Of a stretch of 64,000 nucleotides of DNA, positions 22,640 to 34,492 are shown piece by piece (within the stretch, counting starts at the first letter, position 1; each line of letters opens with the position of its first letter). The stretch covers positions 39,291,053 through 39,355,052 of the forward strand of contig CM060732.1 in NCBI GenBank assembly GCA_030704615.1. The letters are read 5' to 3'. Below the pieces are notes generated by a model that worked only from the letters and a program-made list of their open reading frames with translations, was not told the DNA's origin and did no database searches. The stretch comes from Takakia lepidozioides. Taxonomy: Eukaryota; Streptophyta; Takakiopsida; Takakiales; Takakiaceae. A program made the translations under genes and the position numbers.

Positions 22640-24000
22640 TATTCACTTTGCCATTCCATCCACATTCAACCTATGTAACCCACTCAATGGGACACCCATG
22701 GGCCGGGGTGACACAACACAGGGTTACATTGTCTGGGGTTTCATAACGTAACATAGCTCTACTTAGTGTAACTCGCATTTGTGGTACTCCACACAGTGTA
22801 ACACAGACGAGTGTGAACCTCTTCAGTATAACTCATTGTGGTGTAACTCCAAGTGTAACTGCAATGTAACTATCAACAATGTAACCCAGTATGTAATCCC
22901 ATAGAATATTGTTGTTAGTGGTGTAACTCTGAGAATTATAAGTCGATGACTACAATGTGATTACAGGGTCTGGGTTAGTCTGCCGGGGTTACATGACCCT
23001 TCAATACAGAGTGGGAAGATGCTGAAGTCGAGCACCTTTAGTCGCCAACACTAGCCCCTGTATGTGTAACCCCTCTATGTGTAACCCACCCTGCATGTGT
23101 AACCCATATATGTGTAACCCCTGTATGTGTAACCAATTTAGGTATATCCCACCCTGTATGTGTAACCCATGTATGTGTAACCCAATTTGTGTGTAACCCA
23201 CCCTGTATATGTAACCCATGGACGTGTAATCCATGAGATAGATAATCATTCCGTTTAACCTATGTTATGGACCAATGTAGTCCTTCGGAGTGTAACTTGT
23301 TGTTGTGTAACCCCATGAAGTATGTATCCCGACCACAAGTAACCCCCATTGTTGTCACCCCATCGCATGTAACCCATTGTACAATTTGGGGTGCATGCTA
23401 TAAACCCCGATGCTACATCACCCCATCTTATGTATCTCGACACGTAGCCCTTGTATAGGCAACCCTGCCCACTTTCACTGTGCACAGTGTAACTTAGAAC
23501 TGTGTAACCCTCTTGAGTGAGTGTAACCCAGAGTGTTGTAACTCCAAGAAGTATGTAGCCCGACCAGATGTTACCCCCACTATGACCCCGTCGTATGTAA
23601 CCCATTGTACATAGCCCTCATGTATGTAACCCCATGTTATAAATCTGAGAGCTTCAGTGCACAAAAACTTCAGTGCGGCAAAAAAAAAACAAGTGCGCAT
23701 AGTCGAGGTGGGGTTACATGCCACGAAACTATACTGTTTCAGCAATGTGACCCTAACATAGCCAGGAAGGCCCAACCCTGTAACCCTGAGAGGCCCATTG
23801 CATGTAACCCATAAGTGTAACCCCACATTGTGAGACCCGGTATGGTGTAACCCATCACTTATGTGTGAACCCACAGAGTGTAAGCCCATTGCCCCAGGTC
23901 CCCAAGGTGTACCCAAGTACTTGTCTATGACTCCACTTCATGTAACCTTATAAGGTGTAACCCCATGTAAGCCCATTGCATGAAACCCAAACTGTGAAGT
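22640..24000. repeat. TGTAACCC word island 1
   Basis: The words GTGTAACCC, TGTAACTC and close variants recur dozens of times. At 23,056-23,230 they fall into a near-regular array of about 17 bp (TGTGTAACCC plus CACCCTGTA- or ATGTA-like spacers); elsewhere the spacing is irregular. The same word, in both orientations, forms islands at 24,520-24,660, 27,120-27,480, 28,380-28,500, 30,655-31,085 and 42,095-42,760. Open frames across it are by-products of the repeat. Confidence 0.8.
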
Positions 24001-24519
24001 GTTACGAACAAACCACATAGAAGCAAAAAAATGCATCAAGAGACGCTATTTATTTCTTTGGCCATCTGACCAAGTCTTTGTCCATCTCGTCACACAACCA
24101 ACTAATCATAAGAGTACGGGAAGCTATCATGGTTGACTCGTTGAACCAACTTGCAGTAAACGCCCGCCTATGACGGGTTCGATCTTCTGTGGTTTTCACA
24201 TTGAACTTCCACTCCAAGTAAAATTGCACAAAACAAAGTGCATAATAGCCACACTCCCAACAGCTCTGTTGCTGGGGGACACTGGCCTCAAACCATTCTA
24301 TCCTCTCCATGACGTAACTGAAGTCATCAGATCCAGGCATGAAATCAAAGAACGCTATGGCAAAATTTCGCAAAATTCCTTCAATGAGTTTGGGTCGGGC
24401 AATGGTTTTATGGGAGTCCAAATGTACTATCCGACCTCGGCGCTCTAAAACAGCAACACTCCAGTGATCACTGCAACACAAACAAAGCCGTTACGTCAGA
24501 ATAGAAAAAAAAAATGAAA

Positions 24520-24660
24520 CCCATTGTGGTATAACCCGGCTGTGGTATAACCCAGTAGTGTAACCCTTTGTACTGTAACTCTACACGGTGTTACACAACT
24601 AGTCAGCAGTGCAACTCCAAACTAGTGCAACTTAGTGTAGAATAGAGGAGTGTAACCCAA
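24520..24660. repeat. TGTAACCC word island 2, in an intron of the Ulp1 gene
   Basis: GTATAACCC, GTGTAACCC, TGTAACTC and GTTACAC variants recur about every 15-20 bp between the last two exons of the protease gene. Confidence 0.6.
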
Positions 24661-25529
24661 CATGCTCAGTCAATGCTGAAATTATTTACTCAAAGACAAT
24701 AGGGATGACAATCACGTCCACAAGATCTCGATTCTTTGTGAACACCATCCCTCGGGTATCCTAAGTGTACCATTCTTGCACCAACCCGAATAGCGTCTGC
24801 AGATCGTTACCATTGGTACGCATGACATGCCATTGGAAAGGAGCACAGCTGACAAACTCAGGTGCGATAGTCTTAAACAATTTGGCCTCCAGAAGTTTGT
24901 TGTAACCCGAGAGCAATGCATCTGTGACAGTTGCTCTTATTTTATATATCGGCTCAAAATCTGTCTCTTCCAAGTAAAACTGTAACGGGGTAGAAGCCAG
25001 GAAGGCATCGCCATAATAAAACTTCACTTCGGGCGCCCCAGGAAGGTCCGACACCATTCTGAACTTTGTCAAGTACCATTGTTTTAGTCTGCACAACAAA
25101 CCGCACATTACGAACATTACGATGCATCATACAAGAGTTATAATCAATATTCAAAATTAGAGAGGATCAAAGTACAATGAGGTACCTCAAACGCTCCCGC
25201 AAGTGCTTGGCAAGGACCTTTTGCTGCTGGACAACGTCAACCTCCGAGACCCCTGCACTTTTGCCTTTCGATTTGGCTCGCTGTTTTTTGGGTGCGACAA
25301 GAACATGTATTTCTTTGTTAGCGCTAGGGGGTTCAGCCAACCGCTTTCTTTGAGTAGGCGACCGTTTTGACCTCTTGGGATTCTCTGCAACCCTGACAAT
25401 ACCGCCGGTAGGGGGAATTTCTGGGCCAGAGGTGCCTTGTTCTGAGTTTGCTGCAAGTGCTAAAGACTGCACTCCCTCGTCTGAGATGTGCTAGGGAGGT
25501 GACTGACCAAGGGCAGAAGTGTAACAACT

Positions 25530-26480
25530 CACCTCCTCGGTGCTACCCCTGTTAGTGTCACCCTTCTGTTCAGACCCCTTGTCAGAGTCACGCTTCTCAG
25601 TGTCACGCTTCTCTTCGGCTACCTCCTCAGTGTCACTCTTCTTAGTGTCACCTTTCTCTTCGGCTACCTCCTCAGTGTCACGCATCTCAGTGTCACCCTT
25701 CTCTCCGGCTACCTTCTCAGTGTCACCCTTCTCATCGGGTTCCTTCCCAGTGTCACCCTGCTGAGTAACAATCTTATGTGTGTCACCCTTGGCAGTGTCA
25801 CTCTTCTCAGTGTCACGATGCTCCGCAACATCCTTCTCTTTGTGACTCTCCACAGTGAAATGCTTCTCAGTGTGACCCTGCTCTGTATAGCCCTTCCAAC
25901 TGACAACCTCCTCGGTGACACCCTTCCCCGTGTCACCCATGTCGATGTCACTCTTCTTTGCATCAACCTCCTCAATGTCATCCTTGATTGTGTCGCCCTT
26001 CTCCGCATCCTCCAAGACCATGTTGACTAGCGGAAGAGCGTCATCCGTCGCGACTAGTGGCCATGGAAAAAGAAGTGTCATCCATGGCAATGTTACACTC
26101 ATGGACATCTGCCATGTGGGTTGGCTGTGGGGTGTCACCCCTATTTGTGTAACCCATGTCAATGTCACTTTCAGCGAAAGTTGCAGTGTTCACGGGCAAT
26201 GGTGTGTCACCCACGACAATGTCCCTCACGGCAGTGTCAGCCACACCGGTATCCGCAGTATCACCCTGAGGTGCAGTGTAACCCTTCTTCCCTATTGCTC
26301 CTCTCTGCGTAGTGTCACCCTCAGGTGCAGTGTAACCCTCAGTTTCAGGGCCTCCTCCCCTTGCAGTGTCACCCTGCGCATCAATATGACCCACGAAGGC
26401 TCGGTGACTGTCTGTCTGCTTAATCCCCCGGACAATGTCACCCTCAGTATTGACCACCTCCTCCAATGTGACATGTTGTG
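25530..26480 (-). repeat. Translated GTGTCACCC repeat in the Ulp1 gene
   Basis: The plus strand repeats TCAGTGTCACCCTTCTC-like units of 15-33 bp. On the minus strand these encode runs of EKGDTEKV, KGDTEMRDTEEVAEEK and similar highly charged units. Between about 26,140 and 26,480 the same position alternates between GTGTCACCC and GTGTAACCC, linking this coding repeat to the noncoding word islands. Confidence 0.7.
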
Positions 26481-27119
26481 GCGCGAAATGACTTGGATCT
26501 TCGGTCTGCATCATTCGAACACTGTCATTCTGAGAGAGGTTGACCACATGATCCTGACAAATACTTACATTGCTGCATGGAGGGTTCAGCCCAGCATCTC
26601 CAGATTGAAAGTCATACATAGACTCTGGGTCAAGCGGGTCCCCGATTCTTTGATTAAGACCTCCAAAAGAAATGATTGGGGCTACGGACAAAGAGGTTCG
26701 CACTTGGGTGTTCCACCTTGATATATCATCTTCAGTATCAGTATCAGAATTCACAGGCAAATCCCGCGTCAAGTCTGCTAGGTTCACCCCTAAGTGCAGC
26801 TGGGTTGAGTACAATTCACCAACCTGTGACAAAGATACAACGGCAGATTGACTTGGAATGATGTCCTCGTCATGTACATCGTCGCTCTGCGGGGCGGAAA
26901 TTGAACGAAGACGAGGTTTAACCATCTCCTCATCCTGTAACACAGAGGGCCCATCGCTCGTCTGCGCGCCCCCTGTATCGCATTGTGGAGGGGCCCCATA
27001 CACACTTCGTGAAGCTCACGTTGAGCCTCAAAAAGGTTTTTGAACACATTGGTGACTTGATTGGTCATGAGCTCGGACTCATCTGCATCGGGGAAAAGAC
27101 AAAGGTTTTTAGTCATGGA

Positions 27120-27480
27120 ACGAGGTTTTTGAAGTGCAAGGGTTACACTATGTAAGGGTTACACTGACTAGGACAAGACAGTGGTTCGGATTACACGATG
27201 TGGGTTACACCACCCTGTTAGAGACAGTAGTTTGCAATGGGTTACACTAGTGAGATTACACAACGAGAGGGTAACAAATCTAGGGTAACACAGCGAGGGG
27301 TACCATTAGGGGTACACTGATTACAAGGTTACATACTCCGAGGGTTACACTGATTACAGGGTTACACACAGCGAGGGTTGCACTGAGTACAGGGTTCCAC
27401 ATAGCAAGGGTTACACTGATTACATGATTACACACAAAGGGGTTACACGACGAGAGGGGTGATAGTGGATGGAGTAACAC
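27120..27480. repeat. GGGTTACA word island 3
   Basis: This island lies between exons of the Ulp1 gene. AGGGTTACAC, GGTTACAT and GATTACA variants recur with 20-25 bp spacing in plus orientation, the opposite orientation to island 1. From 27,480 to 27,614 nothing is recognised. Confidence 0.6.
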
Positions 27481-28379
27481 TTACATAGATACCAAGGCAC
27501 TATAGACCCAAGGTCTCTCATATACTGGATGCCAAAATGCGCATTGAAGTCCATTTTTGTTGGTGATTCGCTGAAGAGGCCACAACACCAAAGCTGGATA
27601 AATGATTCTTTCTGTTAAATCGCAAAGTGATGGGCGGCGCGACGACGGCTTGCCTTGCAAAATTGTATAGCTCCGTTGATCTTAATTGACCGGTCACCCC
27701 ACTCTTTGGTACTCAAACTTGATCTTAAGTCCTCGAGCTCAGAATCCAAGGTCACAATTCCGTCACTAGGTTGTGCAAAGTACATCAGACTAAAGCCGTA
27801 ATACTCATCGACCAGGTCCTTCATCTTTGAGGCCGTAAGAGCACTTTCCAGAAGTTCAGTCACGAACCCCAACCTGGGAAGCGTTTGGGAAACTGACCTA
27901 CCATGATTTCTTACATCGTTGTGGGCCAGAATTCTCAAAAGAAGCGGTGGTGGTCCAATGTGCGGTTTGGTGAGATTCTCCATTTGACTGATCAATCCTT
28001 CCGCAAAACCACAAGTGAATTCCAACGGATCTGGAACAACCAAACTTTTGATTCCATCTACAGTAATATTGATGACAAGAGGATTTGAAGTTTTGGCATC
28101 GTCAAGGTCGGTATTGCCAACAGCTGGTTCGTCCATCGTGTCATCATCATGTGAGGCTTGGCTCTCTCGATGGACTCGTGTAAGTCTCCCACTTTTTTTT
28201 CTTTTTTTTTCTGCTTTGGCATGTCAGGATGCCCAATGCTCTCTAAATACTCCTTCACCCGATTCAATTCCTCTATTATTAACGGACCATGATCCGGCTG
28301 GGCTGTAAACGCCTTGTGGGAAGCAACAACACTGTCCATATCATCGCTTCTAAGATGATGTCGAGCTCCCTGCGCAATA

Positions 28380-28500
28380 CAGCGTGAGGGGTTACACCAG
28401 AGAAAAGGGTTACAACACGAGGGGTTACACATGAAAATGGGTTACAAGGAAGGTGGGCTACACGGGGTTACACAGAGGTGGGTTACACACCATATGGATT
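28380..28500. repeat. GGGTTACA word island 4, between head-to-head genes
   Basis: Seven or so GGGTTACA/GGGCTACA words lie exactly between the N-terminal end of the minus-strand Ulp1 gene and the plus-strand SWIM ORF. If the two are genes of one element, this is where a shared promoter would be. Confidence 0.6.
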
Positions 28501-29782
28501 TTTAAAAGGGGTCCTCTGTAGGTGGGTTACAACAGGAAAGACATGGGGGACAGGGCCCGACAAAGAGGAGCTCATGTTGCGTCAAGCAGCTAGATCTAAT
28601 AGCCCAGCAAAAATGGGTAAGGTTGTACGTGGCATAGTAGCTGGAACACCCATGCACACAAGGGGGGTTCAATTGGAGGGAGACAATCACACTATTCTAG
28701 TCAAACGCAAGTTAGGCAATGAGCATGGTGGGCCAAACGAATCTTGGAGGTGTGATATGAATTTAAAGACTGTTCCAGTGCGCGCCACTGGGATGCCCCG
28801 TCCACACCAGCCATCTAGGTTTGTCAGCTCCAAATCAAGTCATGACATTCCTGGTTCTTCGACTTTCTGTGAGACAAATCCACATGTTGCTATCCCTCCT
28901 CAGCCAATGCAATGGGGAAATCCAGTGAGAGAGACACAAGACTTTTCCGATGCATTGTTCAGGATTCAGCGGCCAGGTCCTACTTCCATGGTTCGTTGTT
29001 CTGCCTTGGTTGGAGTTTCCAAGGATAAATGCAAAGCGCTCATCAGGAAAGGTAAAGGAAGTCCTGCACCTTGCTTCACTGGCAAGTTACTAGCACCGAA
29101 CATGAAAGAACCAAAACTGCAAGTTTTTTGGTTTTGCCCCACAGATGTTTTGTCGTGTGTTGGAGGGACCGTGCCATCCTATTGCTTGGGAAAACCGGGT
29201 ATACCTAACGTGTGGCCTGTGAAGGTTGGAACCAACCTTACACAAGAAGAGGTGGACAACTTGACCCTTGCAGGTTTTCGACTAGTCCATCCTCCCAACG
29301 TTCCTGATCCGAACTTTCCTGTGGGACCACTTCCAGTGGAACAACATATTCATCAAGGTGTTGTCCTTCTTGTGGGTAAGTATCCCACTACACGCTATGG
29401 GGTGCGCATTCGACGTTGGGATCCGACTCCTTGACACTTGAGTCGCCAAGAGTTAGCGGAGACTCTTATTGCTGAGGTTCGTGGATTCAGAAACATGCCT
29501 CAGCCAGGTTATGGGAGAATTTACCAGCTACAAACAGAGGGATTTACCAGAGCAGGATTGGTTTACAATGTATACATTGGTCAGTTTCCATCTTGTGATT
29601 GTCCCGACTTTGATGAGCTATCTGTCAAGAAGAAAAAACAAACATATCTACCTTGTAAGCACATGTACTTCATGTACAACGTGCATCTAGGATGCGCCGG
29701 GGCTTATGAGATCCACCAACCTTCCCTTAGCCAGTTAGAGGTTAGGGCTATGCTAAAGAAGGACCCTAGTTCAACTTCTTAG
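28478..29782 (+). pseudogene. MULE-type SWIM zinc-finger protein (C-terminal transposase part)
   Basis: The frame is continuous from 28,478 to 29,782 except for one TGA at 29,432-29,434. The distal part has FPSCDCPDF, then about 13 residues, then LPCKHMYFMY, the CxC..CxH SWIM finger that ends Mutator-like transposases. The upstream 318 codons (for example VFWFCPTDVLSCVGG) do not show a DDE core, so this is a C-terminal module or a separate accessory ORF. The first ~35 codons come from the repeat island, and the true start or a 5' exon is unclear. It lies head-to-head with the Ulp1 gene. Confidence 0.6.
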
Positions 29783-29872
29783 TGACACATGAAATGCACA
29801 AAAAAAGAACCTCTAACTTGTGCCGTTCATTTTCATGCATGTGACATGTAATTATCTCGTTACTACTTTATT

Positions 29873-30085
29873 CCAAACATGACACATAGCATTTGTTAGT
29901 ACAGAAGTTCCTATTTTGGTTAAAATGGAACTTGTGTACCTGTCATACAAGTTTTCAAATTATAGAACTGCTTGGCATTACAAACAGACATGCAATGTGG
30001 TGGTTCCAAACATGACACATATGCATTTGTTAGTACAAAAGTCCATATTTTGGTTAATATGAAACTGTTTTCCTTGAATACAAGT
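29873..30085. repeat. Diverged tandem duplication, period about 132 bp
   Basis: CAAACATGACACATA-GCATTTGTTAGTAC, CTATTTTGGTTAA and ACAAGTTT occur in the same order at 29,873-29,965 and 30,005-30,085. The AT-rich stretch 29,783-30,300 contains no gene that I can see. Confidence 0.55.
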
Positions 30086-30319
30086 TTGCAAACTATCACT
30101 TTGGCTAGGGATCTTGAATCCTCTTCAGTTTAAGGTGGTGCATTAGTTGGAGTTAGTGGTCACATGCATCTTTGACCATTGACTACTGATTTTGTTAGCT
30201 AAGATTTTTATTTTTTTCTATATACATATGATGTAACATTTGCATATGCAATAAATACGTCGTATTCTATGTTATATACCTCCACTGCATACAATCTACA
30301 ATGTGTGCATACAAATTTG

Positions 30320-30620
30320 TCACATGCATACAAGACAACGCTTTCCGCGTAGCGATCCATCAAATCTATTACTACGGTTTTCTCTACGATTGATACGGTT
30401 GTCTCTATTCTTTTTCTTTCTCAACGTCATTCTTGTTGTTTTGTCACCGTCCCCAATGGCTATGGTATTCTTGAGATCCGCATTAGAAAAGGGTTTTGTT
30501 TCTTTCGGTCTAGCCATGCAAGCAGCCGCTCATTTGACGGGGCCATTCACTCTCCTCTTGTGTATCTTTTGTTCACACACCAGCCGGGCCAGCCTACTCA
30601 TTGCTATTATGGATGCAATA
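30320..30620 (-). pseudogene. hAT BED-finger fragment (inverted copy)
   Basis: The minus strand reads ACMARPKETKPFSNADLKNT, matching ACMARPKGTKPFPDAELKH of the plus-strand frame at 31,413, and upstream a degraded CEQKIHKRR segment aligns to the finger itself. A stop interrupts it. It is a second, older copy in opposite orientation. Confidence 0.5.
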
Positions 30621-30654
30621 CGTATCGAATCATGCGTGTTTTGCAAGCACTGTC

Positions 30655-31085
30655 AAACGGTTACATGTCCGATGGTTTATATGACTGCATCACGTGTGCT
30701 ATGGTTACACACAGGGGGTTACACGGTGTTTTCTTTCTCAATACATGGTGGCTTGGTAGACGGTTTAGTAATGGAGGTTTAGATGGGGTTGACATGTTTG
30801 ATGGGTTACGTGGATGTTGCGCTCGTGAAGCCACATAGGCTAGGGTTACATGGGTGGGGCGTTACATTGACCATGTTTACCTGGAGGTTGCATACTAATG
30901 GTTTGATATGACAGGGTTACATCGATGTTGTGTTCGGGAGTCACATAGACTAGGGGTACATGAGGTTGTGACGAAGGGTTACATCATATGTGGGTACCTG
31001 ACGGAGGGTTACACTCGATGTGCCTGGCATGTGGGTAACGGCCGGTTTGTCGCACTCACAAGTGTAGGGTTACGGGTTACACTCC
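30655..31085. repeat. GGGTTACA word island 5
   Basis: GGTTACA(T/C) words occur about every 20-60 bp (for example near 30,660, 30,715, 30,845, 30,918, 30,980, 31,010 and 31,070), less dense than islands 1 and 6. The island sits between the two inverted hAT fragments. Confidence 0.6.
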
Positions 31086-31335
31086 GCTATTCCAGGTGAC
31101 ACCGGGATTGCAACTCATACACGTGTGAGTCAGTGCGGATATAATTGATTGCAAGCCGCCAGATTTTAATGAACCACCGTCTTTCGCTTAACCGACGTGC
31201 CTTACGGGTGACATCAAGCTAGCTTCCTTCTTCGTTCTTTGATCATTGTTCAGTTTTTCCCTTCTCGCAGCCTTTCCTATTCTTCCTGCACTCCTTGTTG
31301 TGCGTGCTCCCTGCTGTGCGTTCTTCGGAATTCTC

Positions 31336-31400
31336 TTGGTCTTGGTCTTGTCTTGTCTTGTCTTGTCTTGCTCTTGCTCTTCTCTTCTCTTCTGTCAGCT
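31336..31400. repeat. CTTGT/CTTGCT/CTTCT microsatellite
   Basis: Repeats of CTTGGT, CTTGT, CTTGCT and CTTCT form a pyrimidine-rich tract just before the hAT start codon at 31,413. Confidence 0.7.
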
Positions 31401-31412
31401 TTTTCTTTTGCC

Positions 31413-32305
31413 ATGGCTGATTGTTATCTATTCCTTGGAGAGGCTACTATTCCATTTGATCACTTGAAGAGGGATGGCGAACGAGTTCGCTTCTGGTACA
31501 CTAAGCATGAGCATGCTACAATGATCGCGTACTGCCACACCAGGAGTAGAGAGGCCAAGGTGGAGGGAGCAAAGGGCCGGCCTAAGTTCAAATGTCCTTA
31601 TTGTGGGGAAGTAAAGATAGATAAGAGCAGATTGAATCGACATATTGTCGATGGAACGGCCGCATGTATGGCCAGACCAAAAGGAACAAAACCGTTTCCT
31701 GATGCGGAGCTCAAGCATGCCATGGCTGTTGAAAATGTGATGAATTCTGTTCCAGCTTCTTCTGTTGATGCAATCATGCATGGATTCTGCAAAATAGGGT
31801 GGCTTTGGGTGAGATTGCAGATCCTATTGAAGTGCCTGCTGTTGTACCTTCTTCGGCTACTTCTGCTACTGAGGTTCCATCTTCTGGTGCTCCTGCTGTT
31901 TCTGTCCCTGGTCCTTCTGTTCGGCAGGTTTCTAATGAGAGAGACAAGCGGCGATTGAGCCCGCCTCTACCTGTCCCTATTGCAAAGAAAATCAACATTG
32001 GAAACCGGGGAAACCGAAGCTCAAGGTTCATCTTGCGAAAGCGAACTCTAGGCTCAATCCTTCTGCTACCGCATGGCCTTATTCCTCAGTTCCCATTTCC
32101 GAATGTCAATGAGAAGGGGTTTTGGCCGGCAATCCAAGAATTTGTTGCGCAAGGTGAGGGCGCAGTCCATGCGATAGCTGCAAAATCAAGTTGGGTTCTA
32201 TCGACGGACAATCAAGTTGGATTCCCTGCCATTTCTCTGTTTTTCAAATTTCGGACTGTTGTCTATCTGTGCACCAAGCAGAATGGACTTCCTCAGACAA
32301 ATTAG
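31413..32305 (+). pseudogene. hAT-type transposase N-terminal fragment with BED/C2H2 finger
   Basis: It starts at MADCYLFLGEATIPF (31,413, CCATGG context). FKCPYCGEVKIDKSRLNRHI followed by a Cys is a BED-type C2..H finger that binds transposon ends in hAT transposases. After about 120 codons the frame is lost near 31,790-31,800 and continues in another frame (MALGEIADPIEVPAV to 32,305), ending in QVSNERDKRRLSPP and a basic tail. The catalytic DDE body is absent: the sequence runs into an opposite-strand MULE at about 32,244. Hence a truncated pseudogene. Confidence 0.55.
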
Positions 32306-34492
32306 TGGTAGGCATATCTGCATCTGCCTCCACATCCATGTCCTCTCTCATCCATTGGCCCCACATTCGATATCTGTAGTGCCACCATGCAAGCCATGAA
32401 TCCAGTTTTGGCAGACTTTTTTCTATGCATGCTCCTGAAGAGAGCCACCAAGCCCAAATTGCAATGTATGTGGTTGTAGCATCCTCTAAGGTAGCACTAT
32501 CTTTCCATTCATAACACAGCTGAGTGTGCCTTTCACGGAAGTCCTCCAAGATATAGTCGTTGGTGTGTCTTCGGAGGCTTTCAGCCCAATGATATAAACA
32601 TGTTCTTTCTTTACCTTCCATTGGGACATTGGGATCAGATCCATAAACCCTTCGAACAGCAGCCCAATTCGCTCCTGCTGCATCCGCCATGAAGCCAGCA
32701 AAATTTGGTTTGTTCAAGCGAGCAAGTTTTGCTTGTTCATTGATCATCTCCCAGAATAACACCTGAGCATCTGCATCCTCTGTTTTCATATCGCAAATGG
32801 CAATGGTCATCATTCGCTTGACATATGGTTCATAGACATGACACGCAAGAGTTGTCCAATCCTTGATGTGTTTGACATGGTCAAATACTACCCAACTTGT
32901 GCGTAGATCCCCCTCACTCATGCGACGCACAAAGTCAACACCACTCCCGGAACCAGCAACAAACATCTTGAAAACATGGGGGAGATGAGAAGTATGCTGG
33001 CCTGGAAGGAGATTGCTGTGAATGAAATGGTATGTACTCAGACGCTTCAACTCCAATATGGACATGATGGAATTGACACGTGCAAATGCGACCTTGTTTT
33101 TCACATTGGGGCTACAAACATGGGCAAACTCTTCAAGAATATCTTCCAAAGCCTCTCCCTCAAGACATACTGTCTCTGTGCCATCAGCCACAAGAACTCG
33201 ATCAATCAAGAGCTTTTGGACCATTGACAAGGAAATAGCTCGCGGGGTCGACCATGGCTTCATCTTAACGTGCTCTTGAATCATGCTTGATGCATTTTCC
33301 GCAGCCTCTCTATTCTCGCCCTTGGCACATGGATGGTTATGAAACCCAACGTGAACTGCAACACGTGTATGTGTTGGAAGGGAACTTGTGACATAGTACA
33401 TTCTTGCCCCACAATGCGCCTCACAGAAAGGTCTTTCTATGCAGAAACTACACTTGAACTGGTTGAATGGAACTTGGGCTCCTGCAATGAACACCTTGTC
33501 TGCATTGCCTTCCCAATAGCGGTCATTCCGTTCTCCTTCTTTCTTGAAGAAGGGGCAAGTGCTGCTTTGACATATGAGCTTTCCAACACAAAGAACCTTA
33601 CTACATTTCACATGATCTGGAACACCAGACATATTGTAGGTATTGGTCTTGCACCAAGGATGACCATCAAACTTGCGGTCCATGCCTTGGAGGGACTGTG
33701 AACCACGATCCGTACGTAGTTTGACCACGGGGGGGAGTTCGTGGATCACTTTTCCATCAAAAGCTCGAGGAAGACACCGAACACGATGCACTGGAATGTG
33801 ACTTTAGTCCAAGGTAGAAAGCTCTCCTTTTGATCCATTCCTCCGAGCAGTGGCCAAGATACTCAAAATGGACAACACACGAGAAGGAAATGCAGATATA
33901 GCCTCCCCTGCTAGTCGTGGAGATGAAGATAAACCCCTCGCAGATTCGCAACAATCAGACGTGGTGTTGTCCAATGGAGTTTTCCGAGGCTTCATGTCGT
34001 GAAGCAAGACCGTATGAGCAGATGAGGAAGGTTGAGATCCACAAAATACACTCTTAGAAACCTCAACACAATCCGAATTATGAGACCCCAAGCTCGCCGA
34101 ATCTGCAACCTCCTCCTTCAATTTACAACTCCCATTTGTTGCAGCTTGATCGTTCTTTCTTGCAATAGAAGTGTGTCTCTCATCATGTGACTGTGTATAG
34201 CTCGTACCTGTGACACGGTACTTGGAGAAAGTGTCTGGAAACAACTCCCATTGCTTTTGGCCGTCATTGAAAATTGGAAGCAACACTGTGGAGGCATCAT
34301 CATCTCCATCATCCTCCAAAAAAACTGAACCCGGAACAAGTTTGAATCTATTGCATCACCAAGGTTCTGGGATAATGCACTTGTTTCCATTGCAAGGATA
34401 ACGAACCACTTTTGCATCAGGTGGACATGAAAGCAATGCATATTTTGGTGTAGACATTTGGCAATGCCCTCAAAGTTTGAGAGAAGATGCAA
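32244..34492 (-). pseudogene. Mutator-like (MULE) transposase with N-terminal zinc-binding domain
   Basis: The 515-codon frame (33,791-32,244) continues in the same frame from 34,319 through one TAA at 33,804-33,806. An N-terminal Cys/His-rich region (CSKVLCVGKLICQSSTCPFF, CSFCIERPFCEAHCGARM, HVGFHNHPC) resembles WRKY/GCM/FLYWCH-type fingers known in MULEs. The DDE core shows SWVVFDHVKHIKDWTTLACH, MMTIAICDMKTEDADAQ (first Asp region) and FMADAAGANWAAVRRVYG (second Asp region), then CLYHWAESL. No SWIM finger follows before the stop. A frame change upstream of 34,319 leads to further N-terminal sequence. One nonsense codon and possible truncation make it probably inactive. Confidence 0.7.

Larger units (their letters stand above)
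24050..28432 (-). pseudogene. Ulp1-type (C48) cysteine protease gene, transposon-associated
   Basis: The C-terminal exon (24,481-24,050) has DHWSVAVLERR (catalytic His), IVHLDSHK (Asp) and SCWECGYYALCFVQFYLEW, where Cys replaces the usual Asn-Asp before CGYY-type active-site Cys. The preceding exon (about 25,095-24,680) ends DLVDVIVIPIVFE, the strand that precedes HW in Ulp1 folds, but an in-frame TAG lies at 24,761-24,763. Further upstream are a basic exon (25,472-25,167, KKQRAKSKGK), a long repetitive acidic exon (27,003-25,491 in two frames) and N-terminal parts at 28,136-27,615 and 28,432-28,200. Splice sites are mostly unresolved. Ulp1-like genes are known cargo of Mutator-like (KAONASHI) elements, which fits the SWIM ORF next door. 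The premature stop and frame changes suggest decay. Confidence 0.6.

Noticed and set aside
23056-23230. Regular ~17-bp repeats that look like a CRISPR array
   Set aside because: Repeat and spacer lengths are too short, spacers are themselves repetitive, there are no cas genes, and the genome is eukaryotic.
14783-24000. An LTR pair for the 14.8-22.1 kb Ty3/gypsy element
   Set aside because: No matching direct repeat was found on the two sides, and the element stops inside protease, so it is treated as truncated.
26041-26721. Plus-strand 268-codon frame across the Ulp1 gene repeats
   Set aside because: It arises from the repeat period being compatible with several open frames; the minus strand has the consistent exon context.
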